Positions 62,991 to 64,000 of a stretch of DNA of 64,000 bases are shown here, in pieces. This stretch comes from Brachypodius melanocephalos (taxonomy: Eukaryota > Chordata > Aves > Passeriformes > Pycnonotidae). The translations under genes and the position numbers were made by a program. Within the stretch, counting starts at the first letter, position 1. Every line of letters starts with the position of its first letter. Location: positions 11,447,606 through 11,511,605 of the forward strand of contig VZSR01003798.1 in the NCBI GenBank assembly GCA_013398615.1, given 5' to 3'. The notes under the pieces were generated by a model. It saw nothing but the letters and a program-made list of their open reading frames with translations, was not told where the DNA came from and did no database searches.

Positions 62991-64000
62991 GTAATGGAGC
63001 CAGATGAAGCTGTGAATGGCTCGCATTAATGAAAAAAAAAAAGGAGAAAATATCAGTGACTGTGAGGCCAAACCTCATGCCTCATTCTTGTTCTTATATA
63101 GTATAATAGTATATAAGTATAATAGTATAATAAGATATATATATAAGATATAGTATACTATAGTAAGATTGAATATGGCAGTAACTGCTCAGGGTTGAAT
63201 AATTATTGTACAGTTTCATCAAAACCAAGTTATGACTAAAAGACTCTGTGCTGATACAGTAAGTGATCACTACATGGGTCAAGGAGCCATCACTCCCATA
63301 TTGCACAATTGGGCCTTACAAGCATTAAACATCCCCAAAAAAATACAAAAGTATCTTTGCTTCTGTAACCAGTTCTGAAAAAGCCCTTCAGGTGAGAATA
63401 GCAGTAATTTTCTTTCTGTGGACTATTTATGTGCATTGAAACTTAGTATGTACCTCTGGAGTAAAGTCTTCAGCACTGCAGTGCTGGACTCCACTTGATG
63501 GACAGCAGAGATGTTTGATGCTGCTGTCAGTTGTTTGCCAGTCAATCCTGCCATTAGGATTCCAGATTTGTACAGAAATGTGGTATTTGGGGCCTCTATG
63601 AAAGATTGTTCAGTTTGCTAGAGGAGTTAAAATATTACCTAAGGAAATCACTGACTGCTTATTTAGACAAAGATTTGACAGGAGTGTAGTCACTCCATGT
63701 CTAACATCTTCTAATAGGAACACGGGGTTTTTTTAACATTGGGCATTTACAAACATCTGTTAAACTGTCAGGTTTATTAAGAAAATTAATTACTTCTGTA
63801 TCATCTAATATATTTAAGTTAAATTTTAACCTTTTCCCCATCCCCCAAAACACAGAAATAATGCATCCTGGGAAAAGAGCTCAATAGTAAACAGTGGATC
63901 TGATTCTCTACAGTCTATGTTTTCAAGAAACAACACAATTGCTCTAGGTTATCATTTGTTGTGAAAGGATTCTGAATTAATCCCTGTTAATCACAGTCCC
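62991..64000. other. UNC13C: Intron 18 (partial)
   Basis: It starts gtaatg and continues past the window. It holds an AT-rich simple repeat at 63094-63166 and otherwise unique sequence. No further exon is visible. Confidence 0.85.
63094..63166. repeat. AT-rich simple repeat (TATAGTATAA/TATATA type)
   Basis: Irregular copies of TATAGTATAATAGTATA followed by (TA)n. It explains the low-complexity antisense frame at 63094-63306. Confidence 0.85.

Larger units (their letters stand above)
1..64000 (+). other. UNC13C: UNC13C gene body, internal part (18 coding exons)
   Basis: The whole window appears to lie inside one gene. Joining the 18 exons described below gives 2053 coding bases: one base finishing a split codon, then 684 complete codons with no stop. 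Every intron is GT-AG and every phase matches across its junction. The protein is a Munc13 family member, which acts at the presynaptic active zone. Its MUN domain opens syntaxin-1/Munc18 and helps assemble SNARE complexes to prime synaptic vesicles. The window covers the distal half of C2B through most of MUN. Exons upstream (N-terminus, C1, start of C2B) and downstream (end of MUN, C2C) are missing because the window ends, not because the gene is broken. Assignment to UNC13C rather than UNC13A/B is from remembered paralogue differences. Confidence 0.93.

Noticed and set aside
62991..64000. Search for the next UNC13C exon
   Set aside because: No segment with the expected end-of-MUN sequence and splice sites was found, so the exon lies beyond the window.
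1..64000. tRNA, rRNA, snRNA, CRISPR or prokaryotic-type operon signals
   Set aside because: None seen. Repeat spacing, codon context and introns are those of a vertebrate nuclear gene.

Overview
This is an AT-rich, intron-dominated vertebrate nuclear DNA window, most likely from a bird. The bird call rests on several CR1 LINE fragments with the characteristic tail (octamer-like ATTCTATGAT ends, e.g. 22157-22330, 38681-38823, 40082-40304), on another interspersed repeat at about 4955-5285 that I associate with bird genomes, and on intron sizes. I cannot name the species.

The only gene I can support is UNC13C (Munc13-3), a presynaptic vesicle-priming protein, on the + strand. Eighteen consecutive internal coding exons lie between 4638 and 62990. 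All have GT-AG junctions, all phases agree, and together they encode 684 uninterrupted residues. These cover the second half of the C2B domain (exons 1-2), the linker, and most of the MUN domain including MHD1 (exons 8-11) and the MHD2 region (exons 15-18). The N-terminal region, C1 domain and first half of C2B lie upstream of the window. The end of MUN and the C2C domain lie downstream. Exon numbers here are local to the window.

Layout: 1-4637 is upstream intron. Exons 1-3 (4638-7017) are followed by a 6.6 kb intron. Exons 4-7 (13581-17594) are followed by an 8.7 kb intron. Exon 8 (26298-26431) is followed by a 6.2 kb intron holding a 44-base assembly gap at 28970-29013. Exon 9 (32586-32671) is followed by a 13 kb intron containing a GC-rich patch, a cryptic-exon candidate and two CR1 fragments. 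Exons 10-14 (45684-49935) form a compact cluster, followed by a 6.7 kb intron. Exons 15-18 (56643-62990) are followed by intron to the window end.

Paralogue choice (C rather than A or B) comes from remembered diagnostic stretches such as KKQEVPKEEQGPTTKNLDF, ENEDVSMEF, YCDKENV and ELNQMRGNGN. No alignment was run. No RNA gene, promoter, polyadenylation signal, CRISPR array or second gene can be supported. I did not find a new biological system. The most unexplained item is an exon-shaped 121-base segment at 36050-36170 inside the largest intron, which would truncate UNC13C if spliced in after exon 9 yet is in frame with exon 10.
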